A DNA stretch of 38,188 bases from Dehalococcoidia bacterium. GTDB lineage: Bacteria; Chloroflexota; Dehalococcoidia; Lucifugimonadales; UBA3495. Made by a program: the position numbers and the translations under genes. Below, piece after piece: positions 1 to 7,535 of this stretch (positions are counted from its first letter, which is position 1; each line of letters begins with the position of its first letter). The DNA lies in NCBI GenBank assembly GCA_022823505.1, contig JAJEIA010000056.1, forward strand, positions 1-38,188. The letters are read 5' to 3'. The notes under the pieces are model-generated. The model was not told the DNA's origin. It made no database searches and saw only the letters and a list, made by a program, of their open reading frames with translations.

Positions 1-40
1 CCTGTGCCCGCCCCCGACGATTCCGCACCCAGGGGCAAAT

Positions 41-2323
41 CTACTCGGCGGCGAGACCTTCGGCCCGGCGGAGTTCATCCACGTCGAACTCGATGTCCGC
101 GTTCTGTCCGTTCAGCGCGGCAAGCACGCGTTCGCCGGACAGGGGCAACTCCTTGACGCGCACGCCCACCGCATCGTACACCGCGTTGGCGATGGCGGCG
201 GGCGGGCCAAAGCCGGGCGGTTCGGCCACGGCCCGGGCGCCGAATGGCCCATCGGGGGCCGGCACGTTGATCAGGACGTTCTCCAGTTCGGGCAGGTCGA
301 TGGCCAACGGCATCAGGTACGAAGCGAACGAGGGGTTCCGGACGGCGCCCGTTTCCGGGTCGAATTGCTGGTCTTCCGTCAGGGCACGGCCAATCCCCTG
401 GACCACTCCGCCGTCCAACTGACCCTCAACTGCCATGGGATTGATCGGCGTTCCCACGTCCTGGGCCTGGATGTAACGGAGCACCCGGATCTGGCCGGTT
501 TGCCGGTCGACCTTGACCTCGGCGGCCTGCGCGGCGAATACCGGGGTGTAGGGCATGCTGGAAAGAGACGCGGTGCCGATGATGGGACCGCCCCGTGAGG
601 TCACGCTGGCTGCGGCCAACTGCGCGAAGGTCAGGCCCTGCGGCTCGTTGTCCATCACGTAGACGCGACCATCCTCACAGCCCAAAGCGTCCTCGGGAAG
701 TCCCAGGCGCTCGGCAGCCAGAGCGATGAGCTTTTGGACCGTGTCCTCGGCGGCGCGCTGCACTGCGGTTCCCTGGCTGTACACGATGCGGCTGCCGCCG
801 GACTGACCGGTGTATGGCGCGAGGTCAGTGTCGCGCTTGGCCACGACCACCTGGTCCATCGGGATGCCCAGGGCCTCGGCGGCAATGGCGGCCAGGGACG
901 TGTCGCTGCCGGATATGTCCACCGAACCGGTGAGCAGGCTTACCGTGCCGTCGTCATTGACGCTGATCGATGCCGTGGACGGGCCGCTGCCACTCCTCCA
1001 CTCACACAGCGCCAGGCCCAGGCCGTGGCCGTCTTCCAACTGGCGCGGCCAGTCGATCTTTTCCTTGATGGCCTCCAGAGTTTCCATGAGCCCGTTGGTT
1101 GGGACCACGGCTCCGCTCACGGACACATCGCCTTCGCGCAGGGCGTTCTTCACGCGCAGGTCGTATGGGTCCATTCCAATTTCATGAGCGATGCGGTCCA
1201 TGTGGGATTCCACCGCAAAGGTCATGTCGGCGACGCCGGAGGCCCGGTACGAACCGACGTAGATCTTGTTGGTGTAAACACCGTAGGAACGCAGCCGGAA
1301 GTTGGGCACCCGGTAGGCCCCGATGCCGTGACCAATCCCCGAGTTCGGGCCGGCGCCCAGGTACGCTCCCACGTCGAAGATCGTGTAGGCTTCACGGGCG
1401 ACGATGGTTCCGTCCCGCGTGACCCCGGACCGGATGTAGTTGGTGACCGGAAGCCTCGGGCCATTCATGGTGAACACTTCCTCGCGGGTGTTCACCAATT
1501 TGACGGGCCGCCCGGTCCTCATAGCCAGCAGCGCGGGAAAAGCCTCGAAGGCGAGCCGCAGCTTGGCGCCGAAGCCGCCGCCGAGTTCCATGGGAACCAC
1601 GCGGATGCGCGACACCGGGATCTCAAGCACGCCAGCCAACGCCGCCCTGATCTGGTAGGGTCCCTGAGTGGAAGCATAGACCACCAGCCGGCCGTTGGCT
1701 TCTACGTCGGCTACGCACGCCATGGGCTCGAGGAATCCCTGGTTGATCCCCTGGGAGCGATACACGTCCTCCACCACGACGTCGGCGTCCCGGAATGCCT
1801 GGTCGACGTCTCCCCGGTCGGCGTCCAGCAGTGTGCTGACGTTGTGCCCAAGGGTGAACCCGTATCCCTCGTACTCTTCCAACTCCGGATGGACGGTGGC
1901 CGCATCTGAACCGATGGCGGACAAGGGGTTGACCACGGCCGGCAGGTCTTCGTATTCGACCTCGATCAACTCGATGGCTTCCTGGGCCGTGGCCTCGTCG
2001 TCCGCCGCCACCGCGGCGATGGGCTCGCCCACGAAGTTGACCACGTCGCGCGGCATGACGTACCGGTCGCGCAGAGCGCCGGAGCCGAACCGAATGTCGG
2101 GAAAATCGGTCCCGGTGATGACACACCTGACTCCCGGAAGGGAGGCCGCCTTGGCCGTGTCCAGCCGCACGATGCGGGCGTGGCTGCGTGTGGCAGGGAG
2201 CAGCTTGCAGGCCAACATACCGGGCAGGTACACGTCGGACGCGTAGGTGGCGCGGCCGGTCACCTTGTCGTGCGCATCGACGCGAGGATGATTGCGCTCC
2301 AAAACTTTGAACTGCGTTGTCAT
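41..2323 (-). CDS. Molybdenum hydroxylase large (Mo-cofactor) subunit, CoxL/xanthine dehydrogenase family
   Basis: The 760-aa protein has the normal length for the molybdopterin-cytosine-dinucleotide subunit of xanthine oxidase family hydroxylases. The N-terminal a/b hammerhead domain covers about residues 15-135. The Mo-cofactor motif GGGFGAK is at 248-254, and the C-terminal GARAVAEPP (696-703 region) carries the base Glu at about 701. The active-site loop reads GSYRASG (357-363). It is neither the CSFR loop of Cu-Mo CO dehydrogenase (form I) nor the usual AYRGAGR of form II, so CO oxidation is unlikely and the substrate (an aldehyde or N-heterocycle) is unknown. It is the last gene of an operon with the FAD and Fe-S subunits just upstream. 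The ATG start at 2323 opens directly into the conserved N-terminus. Confidence 0.93.
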   Translation of the reverse strand: MTTQFKVLERNHPRVDAHDKVTGRATYASDVYLPGMLACKLLPATRSHARIVRLDTAKAASLPGVRCVITGTDFPDIRFGSGALRDRYVMPRDVVNFVGEPIAAVAADDEATAQEAIELIEVEYEDLPAVVNPLSAIGSDAATVHPELEEYEGYGFTLGHNVSTLLDADRGDVDQAFRDADVVVEDVYRSQGINQGFLEPMACVADVEANGRLVVYASTQGPYQIRAALAGVLEIPVSRIRVVPMELGGGFGAKLRLAFEAFPALLAMRTGRPVKLVNTREEVFTMNGPRLPVTNYIRSGVTRDGTIVAREAYTIFDVGAYLGAGPNSGIGHGIGAYRVPNFRLRSYGVYTNKIYVGSYRASGVADMTFAVESHMDRIAHEIGMDPYDLRVKNALREGDVSVSGAVVPTNGLMETLEAIKEKIDWPRQLEDGHGLGLALCEWRSGSGPSTASISVNDDGTVSLLTGSVDISGSDTSLAAIAAEALGIPMDQVVVAKRDTDLAPYTGQSGGSRIVYSQGTAVQRAAEDTVQKLIALAAERLGLPEDALGCEDGRVYVMDNEPQGLTFAQLAAASVTSRGGPIIGTASLSSMPYTPVFAAQAAEVKVDRQTGQIRVLRYIQAQDVGTPINPMAVEGQLDGGVVQGIGRALTEDQQFDPETGAVRNPSFASYLMPLAIDLPELENVLINVPAPDGPFGARAVAEPPGFGPPAAIANAVYDAVGVRVKELPLSGERVLAALNGQNADIEFDVDELRRAEGLAAE

Positions 2324-2401
2324 TGCATGTGCCTCCGGGTTGGAGTCGGACTTGATGGCGAGGTTCCCGATCTGGTTACGGAGATACCGAGCGGTTTCAC
2401 G

Positions 2402-2752
2402 CTATTGAAATTTGGCACTCAACTCCCGACTCACTCTTCGGTTGTGCTCGTAGTATTCTTCTTCCAACCGCGCGTCTTCTTCGGGATCGCTGGAAGCGCG
2501 GCGCATTTCTCGTTGCGTTTCCAGTGCTTCGGTTCGTCCATCAGCAAATATTCGTTCGTGGCGATCATTGCTCATCCGGTGCGTGGCGTAGAAATCCAGG
2601 TACTCATCGACGCCATCACTACCGAATAGCCACTGTATCGACCAGCCAGCCTGCGTGATTCTGCCTCGTTGACGGTTGGCCACGGCTTCCGCTGGCAACT
2701 CGATACCCCAGTTGGCGAAGTACCGGTTGAAATAAGCGACGACGTTGTCCAT
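2402..2752 (-). CDS. Small conserved hypothetical protein inside the molybdenum hydroxylase operon
   Basis: This is a 116-aa soluble protein that I do not recognise. I chose the ATG at 2752 because the longer open frame running upstream only shadows the Fe-S subunit gene; the reading turns protein-like at MDNVVAYFNRYF. Visible features are an aromatic N-terminus, a central stretch with GWSIQWLFG and YLDFYATHRMSNDRHERIFADG-type residues, and a charged, Glu/Arg-rich helical C-terminus (residues 80-116). It has no cysteines, signal peptide or membrane segment. It starts 26 nt after the Fe-S subunit gene and ends 78 nt before the Mo subunit gene, so it is very likely co-transcribed. Its position suggests a role linked to the hydroxylase, such as assembly or substrate handling, but nothing in the sequence proves that. 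Confidence 0.75.
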   Translation of the reverse strand: MDNVVAYFNRYFANWGIELPAEAVANRQRGRITQAGWSIQWLFGSDGVDEYLDFYATHRMSNDRHERIFADGRTEALETQREMRRASSDPEEDARLEEEYYEHNRRVSRELSAKFQ

Positions 2753-2778
2753 TGTCAGAATCCCACGAAGCCCGGAGA

Positions 2779-3255
2779 TCAGGCGGACCCGCGCATTTCT
2801 TCGGCGGCGGCCATGACCGCTTCGACCACTCGCTGGTACCCCGTGCACCGGCACAGATTGCCTCCGATGGCGAAGCGGACATCCTCCACGGTCGGGTCCG
2901 GGTTGTCCTGCAGGAACCCCGTGGCCGACATGATCAGTCCCGGGATGCAGAACCCGCATTGCAGTCCGCCGTGTTCCACGAAAGCTTTCTGGACGGGACT
3001 GAGGCCGTCCACGCCGGCCAACCCCTCGATGGTCGTGATGGCTGAGTCGTGAGCGCTGTGGGCCAGGACCAGGCACGAAGTGACCGGCTTGCCGTCCATC
3101 AGCACCGTGCAAGCTCCGCAGTCCCCTTCGTCGCAACCCTTTTTTGCGCCCGTCAACTGCGCTTCGTCACGCAGGCAGTCCAGCAGTGAATAGAACGGTT
3201 CCACCAGCATCAGCCGACTTTCGCCGTTGATGTTCAGATTGAGCGGCTGTTTCAT
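2779..3255 (-). CDS. Molybdenum hydroxylase small [2Fe-2S] subunit, CoxS family
   Basis: The 158-aa protein has both [2Fe-2S] cluster sites of the family. The plant-type ferredoxin site is C41, C46, C49, C61 in the GCDEGDCGACT context. The second, helical-domain site is C100, C103, C135, C137 in QCGFCIPG and NLCRCTGY. This subunit passes electrons from the Mo centre to the FAD subunit. It lies 21 nt downstream of the FAD subunit gene and 26 nt upstream of the small hypothetical gene. All eight cluster cysteines are intact and the length is normal, so the enzyme is probably functional. Confidence 0.96.
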   Translation of the reverse strand: MKQPLNLNINGESRLMLVEPFYSLLDCLRDEAQLTGAKKGCDEGDCGACTVLMDGKPVTSCLVLAHSAHDSAITTIEGLAGVDGLSPVQKAFVEHGGLQCGFCIPGLIMSATGFLQDNPDPTVEDVRFAIGGNLCRCTGYQRVVEAVMAAAEEMRGSA

Positions 3256-3276
3256 GTCATCAACCTCGCGGGCCGG

Positions 3277-4197
3277 TTACCAGACGGTCTGGACGGCCAG
3301 TCGCCGAATGTCATCGAAATTGGGGACACCACCGACGGCAGTGTCGGCGGCGTGTCGCAGAGTGCGTTCGGCCAGAACCTGGGCGATCTCCCGGCGATAC
3401 TCAGCGCCGCTCCGCACGTCTGCGATTGGTCGCGATGCCTGGGCCGCCAGCCGCGCCGATTCCGCGACGTTGTCGTCCGTCGGCGCCTGTCCAACCAGAC
3501 GCCCCTCGGCTCCAAAGGCTCGCATTGGCGTGGGGGCAACCGCGCCCAACGCGATCCGGACCGACGCGCATAGCCCGTCGGCTCCGATGCTGACCACGGA
3601 CGCCGCGCCCACGGCGGATATGTCCATTGCTCCACGCGGGCTGTGCTTGATGTACAGGCCGCCCGAGTTCGGCGGCGGAGTTGGCAGCCGCAGTTCGGTC
3701 ATAATCTCGCCGGCGGCAACGGCGGTTTGACCCGGGCCCACGAAGACTTCGGTGAGCGGCAGCCAGCGTTCGCCGTTAGAACCCACGATGCGACACTCGG
3801 CATCGTATGCCAGCAGCGCGGGCAGCGTGTCTCCGGCCGGCGAGGCGTTACACACGTTGCCGACTACGGTGGCTAGATTGCGCACCTGCACGCCGGCGAA
3901 GGCCGTGGCGCCAGCCGCCAGCGCGGGGTAACGCGCTCGAACGATGGCGTTCTGCTCAATGTCCTGCACCGTCGCCATCGCGCCAATCGACAGCCCATCG
4001 TCATCGTTGAAATCAACGCCGTTCAGTCCGGGCACGTGTTGCATACACACGACTATCTCGGGTCGCCATACACCGGTGCGCCAGCGGACCAGGAAATCGG
4101 TGCTGCCCGAAACGAGACGCGCCCGTTCCCCGTACTTATCCAACATCCCGAGCGCCTCATCCAGCGAGTGCGGCTCCAGGTAGTCGAAACGAGCCAT
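3277..4197 (-). CDS. Molybdenum hydroxylase medium (FAD-binding) subunit, CoxM family
   Basis: The 306-aa protein belongs to the FAD-binding subunit family of molybdopterin hydroxylases. The two FAD pyrophosphate motifs are recognisable as VSGSTD (29-34) and TVVGNVCNASPAGDT (110-124). The C-terminal part fits the CO dehydrogenase flavoprotein C-terminal domain. I set the start at the ATG at 4197 because GGAGG lies 6 nt upstream in a clean ribosome-binding position; the open frame continues to 4290 but that part is not protein-like. It is the first gene of the operon FAD-FeS-unknown-Mo and sits about 70 nt downstream of a near-consensus promoter at 4273-4301. Confidence 0.94.
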   Translation of the reverse strand: MARFDYLEPHSLDEALGMLDKYGERARLVSGSTDFLVRWRTGVWRPEIVVCMQHVPGLNGVDFNDDDGLSIGAMATVQDIEQNAIVRARYPALAAGATAFAGVQVRNLATVVGNVCNASPAGDTLPALLAYDAECRIVGSNGERWLPLTEVFVGPGQTAVAAGEIMTELRLPTPPPNSGGLYIKHSPRGAMDISAVGAASVVSIGADGLCASVRIALGAVAPTPMRAFGAEGRLVGQAPTDDNVAESARLAAQASRPIADVRSGAEYRREIAQVLAERTLRHAADTAVGGVPNFDDIRRLAVQTVW

Positions 4198-4272
4198 ATC
4201 AGCCCTCCAACGCCGACACCGTTGCGGCGGGGGTCTATCGCGGCACGTCCCGCCCAGCGTCGGTCTGCCGGG

Positions 4273-4301
4273 ATTATATGGCGGGCACAAAACCGGGTCA
4301 A
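4273..4301 (-). promoter_or_regulatory. Sigma70-type promoter of the molybdenum hydroxylase operon
   Basis: On the minus strand TTGACC (4301-4296) is followed after exactly 17 nt by a perfect TATAAT (4278-4273). The expected transcript start near 4266 leaves a leader of about 70 nt before the FAD subunit ATG. This is the best promoter match in the window. Confidence 0.8.
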
Positions 4302-4321
4302 CGAACAGACACCTGGAATCG

Positions 4322-4349
4322 TTTGGGGCGGGATCATTCCCGCCCCAAA
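4322..4349 (-). terminator. Hairpin downstream of the aldolase-MfnB fusion gene
   Basis: A perfect 12-bp stem (4322-4333 with 4338-4349, GGGGCGGGA core) closes a 4-nt TCAT loop 36 nt after the stop of the fusion gene. It lies just upstream of the hydroxylase promoter. There is no clear U-run after it, so it may be a weak intrinsic terminator or an RNA-stabilising 3' end. It suggests that the two transcription units are separate. Confidence 0.55.
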
Positions 4350-4385
4350 ACAGGTTGCTGCCTGAGGCCCACCGGCCGCCGGCAA

Positions 4386-6497
4386 TTAATGGTTGCCGTT
4401 GCCGTAGGGCTCGATCAACACCCGGAGGGTACCGTCGCTTTCCTTACGCTGGGTCAGCAGGCGGTGTCCGGCCTGCTCGGCCCAGTAGATGACGTCGTAG
4501 ATGTTGAGCGCGTCGTGGAGGATGGCCTCGACGAAGGAAGCGCGGTCGTACTCCATCTGGCGGCTCAGTGCGGCGATTACGCCGGCGCAGTTCTTGCCGC
4601 GGCCATCGATCACGGTCCACCCGTTCCCTTGGCCATTGCCATTTCCATTGCCGTGCCCGTAGCCATTGCCGCCGGGAACTGCCCCGACGGGAGCGCGCAC
4701 GTCGATCACGCCGCTCTTGCGCAGATCCAGTTGCTCCTTGAAGTAGGCCACCGCTTCCCAGGCCACGGCGCGGTCCCGCTCCCCACTGGAGCACACTGCG
4801 CCCCGAACGCCTACGATGTCGGGATTGATGCGAGCCAACTCGTCCAGGTTCTCCAGTTTGAGGTGGCCGCTCAGCGCGGTGCTCAAGCCTTCCTGTTTCG
4901 CGTGCATGACCATATCGCGCAACACCGGTTCGGGCATGAAGTCGAACAGGTTGCGGCCGTCCTTGGTCAGCGTGTCGATCAGGAACCCGTCGCACTCACC
5001 GTCGATGGCCAGCCTGACCATGAGGTGGGGGTCCAGCCCGCCTTCAAAGAGCAGGTTGTCGGCAAACAGGGAACCGATCAATTTGGTGTCCGCATTGCCG
5101 ATGGCGGCGCGGGATTCGCGCAGGACCTCAACGGCGGTTTCGTAGTCGGCGACCTGGAAGCCCACCTTGACCGAAGTCGCGTCCATCAACGCCGCAGCGT
5201 GAACCGCCATGGCGACGGTGCCGGGTTGGTTGGGCACGACACCGAGGGTGACGCTAACGTGCTTTTCGGGCGAGATGATCTCCCGCACTTCCCGAACGAG
5301 GCTGGGATGGGCCGAGCCCACCAGAGCTTCCTGGAGGTTTTTCAGGTCGATGATGTCGGCGCCGCCCCGGTCGGCTTCCAGCGCCTCGGCCTTGTTCTGG
5401 GCGCTCACCAGCAGCATCATGCCTGATTCGGAAAGGCCGCTCCGGCCATCGCGCGCGCCGTTTCCGTTGAGCCACGGCGCATGCGGGCGGCCGTGGATTA
5501 CCTCACGAGCCGGCTCGGCCGGCGGGCCGCCGCGGGGAAGCAAGGGCTCCAACTCACTCCACAGTTCGGCTTTCTCTTCGTGGGTCAGGTCCTGCAGTGG
5601 GGCGCGAACGCTCCCACCGGCCATGCCCATCATCTCACCCCACGCCTTGCACATGGCCACCGGCAGCGCGCCGCCGGTCTTCTTCATGGTGCCGCCCCAC
5701 CACTTGTCGGACAGCGCCTTTATGTCCTTCAGGTAGTGGTTATAGAAGTCCACGTCCAGGTCGCCGGCCGTGGCGCGGTCGATGAACTGGGTGTAGTAGT
5801 TGTGGCGCGGCGTGTCGAACCGCCAGTCGGAAGTGTTGGCGAACATCACCTGCTGGTGGAAGCCCAACTCTCTGGCCTTGTGGAAGATCCACTCGTCCGG
5901 AGTGCTGATGATCGCGTCCCGACCGACCAGCAGGTGGGTTTCAATGGAAATCTGCTGATTGAAGCTGGCCTCTTTCACACCGACCACGTTGGGAATGGAG
6001 CACAAACGCTTCAAGCCCTGGGTGCTGATGGTAATACCGAACTGGGGCGAGTTGTAGAACATGATCGCCAGTTCGGTGTTGTCCGCGACCTGCCGCACGA
6101 AGTCGACCACCTGATCCTCGGTCTTGGTGACCATGTAGGAGGGGGCAATGATCGCCAGGTCGAACCCCCGGCGTTCGGCGTGCTGGGCCAACTCGATGCT
6201 CTCCCGCAGCGACGTGTCGGTGACGTGGGCCCCGATCAACCAATGCCCGGCGGCTTCGTCGGCGACGGTGTCCATCACCAACCGCCGTTCACCCTCGGTC
6301 AGGCTCCAGAATTCGCCCATATTCCACGTACAGCCGCCGCCGCGCACGCCCAGGCTCTGAACGTGTCGAATGTTCCGGCGGAGACCTTCGGTATCCACCT
6401 GGTTGTCCGGCGTGAAGGGCGTGATCAGGGTCGTCCATTGCCCTTTCAAGGTTTGCCAGGCCCATTCCTGCGCTTCATGCTTGCGGTAACCGGCCAT
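4386..6497 (-). CDS. Three-domain fusion: DHDPS-family aldolase, MfnB-type (5-formylfuran-3-yl)methyl phosphate synthase, TusA-like tail
   Basis: Residues 15-320 form a dihydrodipicolinate synthase/N-acetylneuraminate lyase family TIM barrel with the Schiff-base lysine K175 (VVGVKEAS) and active-site Y148 (FYNSP). The usual GTTGE loop is replaced by CTWNMGE (56-62). After a linker, residues 360-590 match archaeal MfnB over the full length. MfnB condenses two glyceraldehyde-3-phosphates into a furan aldehyde phosphate, the methanofuran precursor. The residues equivalent to M. jannaschii D25, K27, K85, D151 and K155 are all present (D384, K386, K444, D508, K512). A Gly/Asn-rich linker (609-626) leads to residues 627-697, which resemble TusA/SirA with one cysteine (C637), although the CPxP prolines are missing. 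The start ATG has GGAGG 9 nt upstream. Domain calls one and two are firm; the third is tentative. The combined product is unknown. Confidence 0.88.
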   Translation of the reverse strand: MAGYRKHEAQEWAWQTLKGQWTTLITPFTPDNQVDTEGLRRNIRHVQSLGVRGGGCTWNMGEFWSLTEGERRLVMDTVADEAAGHWLIGAHVTDTSLRESIELAQHAERRGFDLAIIAPSYMVTKTEDQVVDFVRQVADNTELAIMFYNSPQFGITISTQGLKRLCSIPNVVGVKEASFNQQISIETHLLVGRDAIISTPDEWIFHKARELGFHQQVMFANTSDWRFDTPRHNYYTQFIDRATAGDLDVDFYNHYLKDIKALSDKWWGGTMKKTGGALPVAMCKAWGEMMGMAGGSVRAPLQDLTHEEKAELWSELEPLLPRGGPPAEPAREVIHGRPHAPWLNGNGARDGRSGLSESGMMLLVSAQNKAEALEADRGGADIIDLKNLQEALVGSAHPSLVREVREIISPEKHVSVTLGVVPNQPGTVAMAVHAAALMDATSVKVGFQVADYETAVEVLRESRAAIGNADTKLIGSLFADNLLFEGGLDPHLMVRLAIDGECDGFLIDTLTKDGRNLFDFMPEPVLRDMVMHAKQEGLSTALSGHLKLENLDELARINPDIVGVRGAVCSSGERDRAVAWEAVAYFKEQLDLRKSGVIDVRAPVGAVPGGNGYGHGNGNGNGQGNGWTVIDGRGKNCAGVIAALSRQMEYDRASFVEAILHDALNIYDVIYWAEQAGHRLLTQRKESDGTLRVLIEPYGNGNH

Positions 6498-6518
6498 GAT
6501 AAAAAGCCTCCAACGACA

Positions 6519-6581
6519 ATTGCCGTAGCTTCCAAGACATTAAGGCGGACAGCCGGCAATATGCGCGGGGGTATGGTCCGC
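6519..6581 (-). promoter_or_regulatory. Structured 5' leader of the fusion gene, possible pseudoknot
   Basis: Between the predicted promoter and the ribosome-binding site, minus-strand gcggac (6581-6576) can pair with gtccgc (6550-6545). The segment attgccg (6560-6554), inside that loop, can pair with cggcaat (6525-6519). Together they make an H-type pseudoknot or two competing hairpins that end about 8 nt before the GGAGG. The pairing is seen in the sequence; a regulatory role is inference. Confidence 0.35.
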
Positions 6582-6593
6582 TTTTCGTGCCAC

Positions 6594-6623
6594 AGTGTAC
6601 GGGCCGACTTGCCGTGCCGTCAA
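6594..6623 (-). promoter_or_regulatory. Predicted promoter of the aldolase-MfnB-TusA fusion gene
   Basis: On the minus strand TTGACG (6623-6618) is followed after 18 nt by TACACT (6599-6594). It lies in the 219-nt gap after mutM and gives a leader of about 90 nt. Both boxes are one or two bases from consensus. Confidence 0.55.
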
Positions 6624-6716
6624 TAAATCGCGCCTGTCGCCACGCGCCGTAGCGGCCGCCTGCGCTGACGCTCCAAGTGTCAACAGGTGCCCGGAACCCG
6701 ACGCTCCGATATGCCG

Positions 6717-7529
6717 TCACTTGGCCGGTTGGCAAGTTGGGCAGTGCCACGAACTGCGGCCTCGCACCCGTATCATGGCCACCGCGCCTGAGCATCTGGG
6801 ACAGGGTTTGTGGGTAGACCTGGGGATCGACCAGGGCGAGAGAGCCACCGGCGGGTCGGGCCATTCGGCGTCCCTTGCCGCGGCATAGGCGGCCACGGAA
6901 TGCGACAGCGCCTGGACGATTGCCGCGTGCAATGCCCGGATTTCGTCACCCCCCAGGTCGTTGGCCTGCCGTTCCGGATTTATGCCGGACAAAAACAGGG
7001 CTTCGTCGGCGTAGAGGTTGCCCAAGCCCGCGATCACCGACTGTTCCAGCAGGAGTGCCTTGATGGGGGACTTGCGCCCGGACAGGGTTTTGGCAACCAC
7101 GTCGACCGTGAACGTAGGCTCCAACGGTTCGGGGCCCATTTTCCGCATGGCGTCGGCTGGGTCGGGTAGCAGCCACAGGTGTCCGAACTTGCGAGGATCG
7201 ATAAATCGCATCTCGCGACCGTCTTCCAGAGGGAAAGTGTGCCGGACCATGGGCGGTGGTTCACGCCCGGCGTCGTGGATGCGCAGGCTGCCGGTCATGC
7301 CCAGGTGCAGGACCAGGAATTGATCGTCGTCCAGCGGAGCGATCAGATACTTGCCCCGCCGTCGCACGTCAGTGACGCGCCGGCCGGCGACCCCTTCGAT
7401 GAACTCGCCGATCGGAGGCTCGTGGACGGTTTTGGCCCAGGTTATGTCAGGCGCGCCGAACCGGCAGCCGACCAATCCGCTCCGCAGGAGATATTGGCGA
7501 GTGTTTTCGACCTCTGGGAGTTCCGGCAT
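6717..7529 (-). CDS. mutM: Formamidopyrimidine-DNA glycosylase (Fpg/MutM)
   Basis: The 270-aa bifunctional base-excision repair glycosylase/AP lyase removes oxidised purines such as 8-oxoguanine. The catalytic N-terminus MPELPEVE supplies P2 (nucleophile) and E3, and K60 in RRRGKYL is the conserved DNA-phosphate-contacting lysine. The C-terminal zinc finger is C243, C246, C263, C266, with the finger arginine R258. The segment before the zinc finger (about 220-240, Pro/Trp-rich) departs from the common family sequence. The ATG lies only 6 nt after the ileS stop codon, which suggests translational coupling to ileS, with the ribosome-binding site inside the ileS end. Confidence 0.96.
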   Translation of the reverse strand: MPELPEVENTRQYLLRSGLVGCRFGAPDITWAKTVHEPPIGEFIEGVAGRRVTDVRRRGKYLIAPLDDDQFLVLHLGMTGSLRIHDAGREPPPMVRHTFPLEDGREMRFIDPRKFGHLWLLPDPADAMRKMGPEPLEPTFTVDVVAKTLSGRKSPIKALLLEQSVIAGLGNLYADEALFLSGINPERQANDLGGDEIRALHAAIVQALSHSVAAYAAARDAEWPDPPVALSPWSIPRSTHKPCPRCSGAVAMIRVRGRSSWHCPTCQPAK

Positions 7530-7535
7530 ACCGGG

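Noticed and set aside
734-1909. 391-aa open frame opposite the molybdenum hydroxylase gene
   Set aside because: GC-rich shadow of a strongly conserved gene; its translation has no domain-like character.
41-4197. Aerobic CO dehydrogenase (form I coxMSL)
   Set aside because: The large subunit lacks the CSFR loop that binds the Cu-Mo centre.
4610-4680. Simple-sequence DNA repeat in the fusion gene
   Set aside because: It encodes the Gly/Asn linker between domains two and three, in frame, so it is better read as a flexible protein linker.
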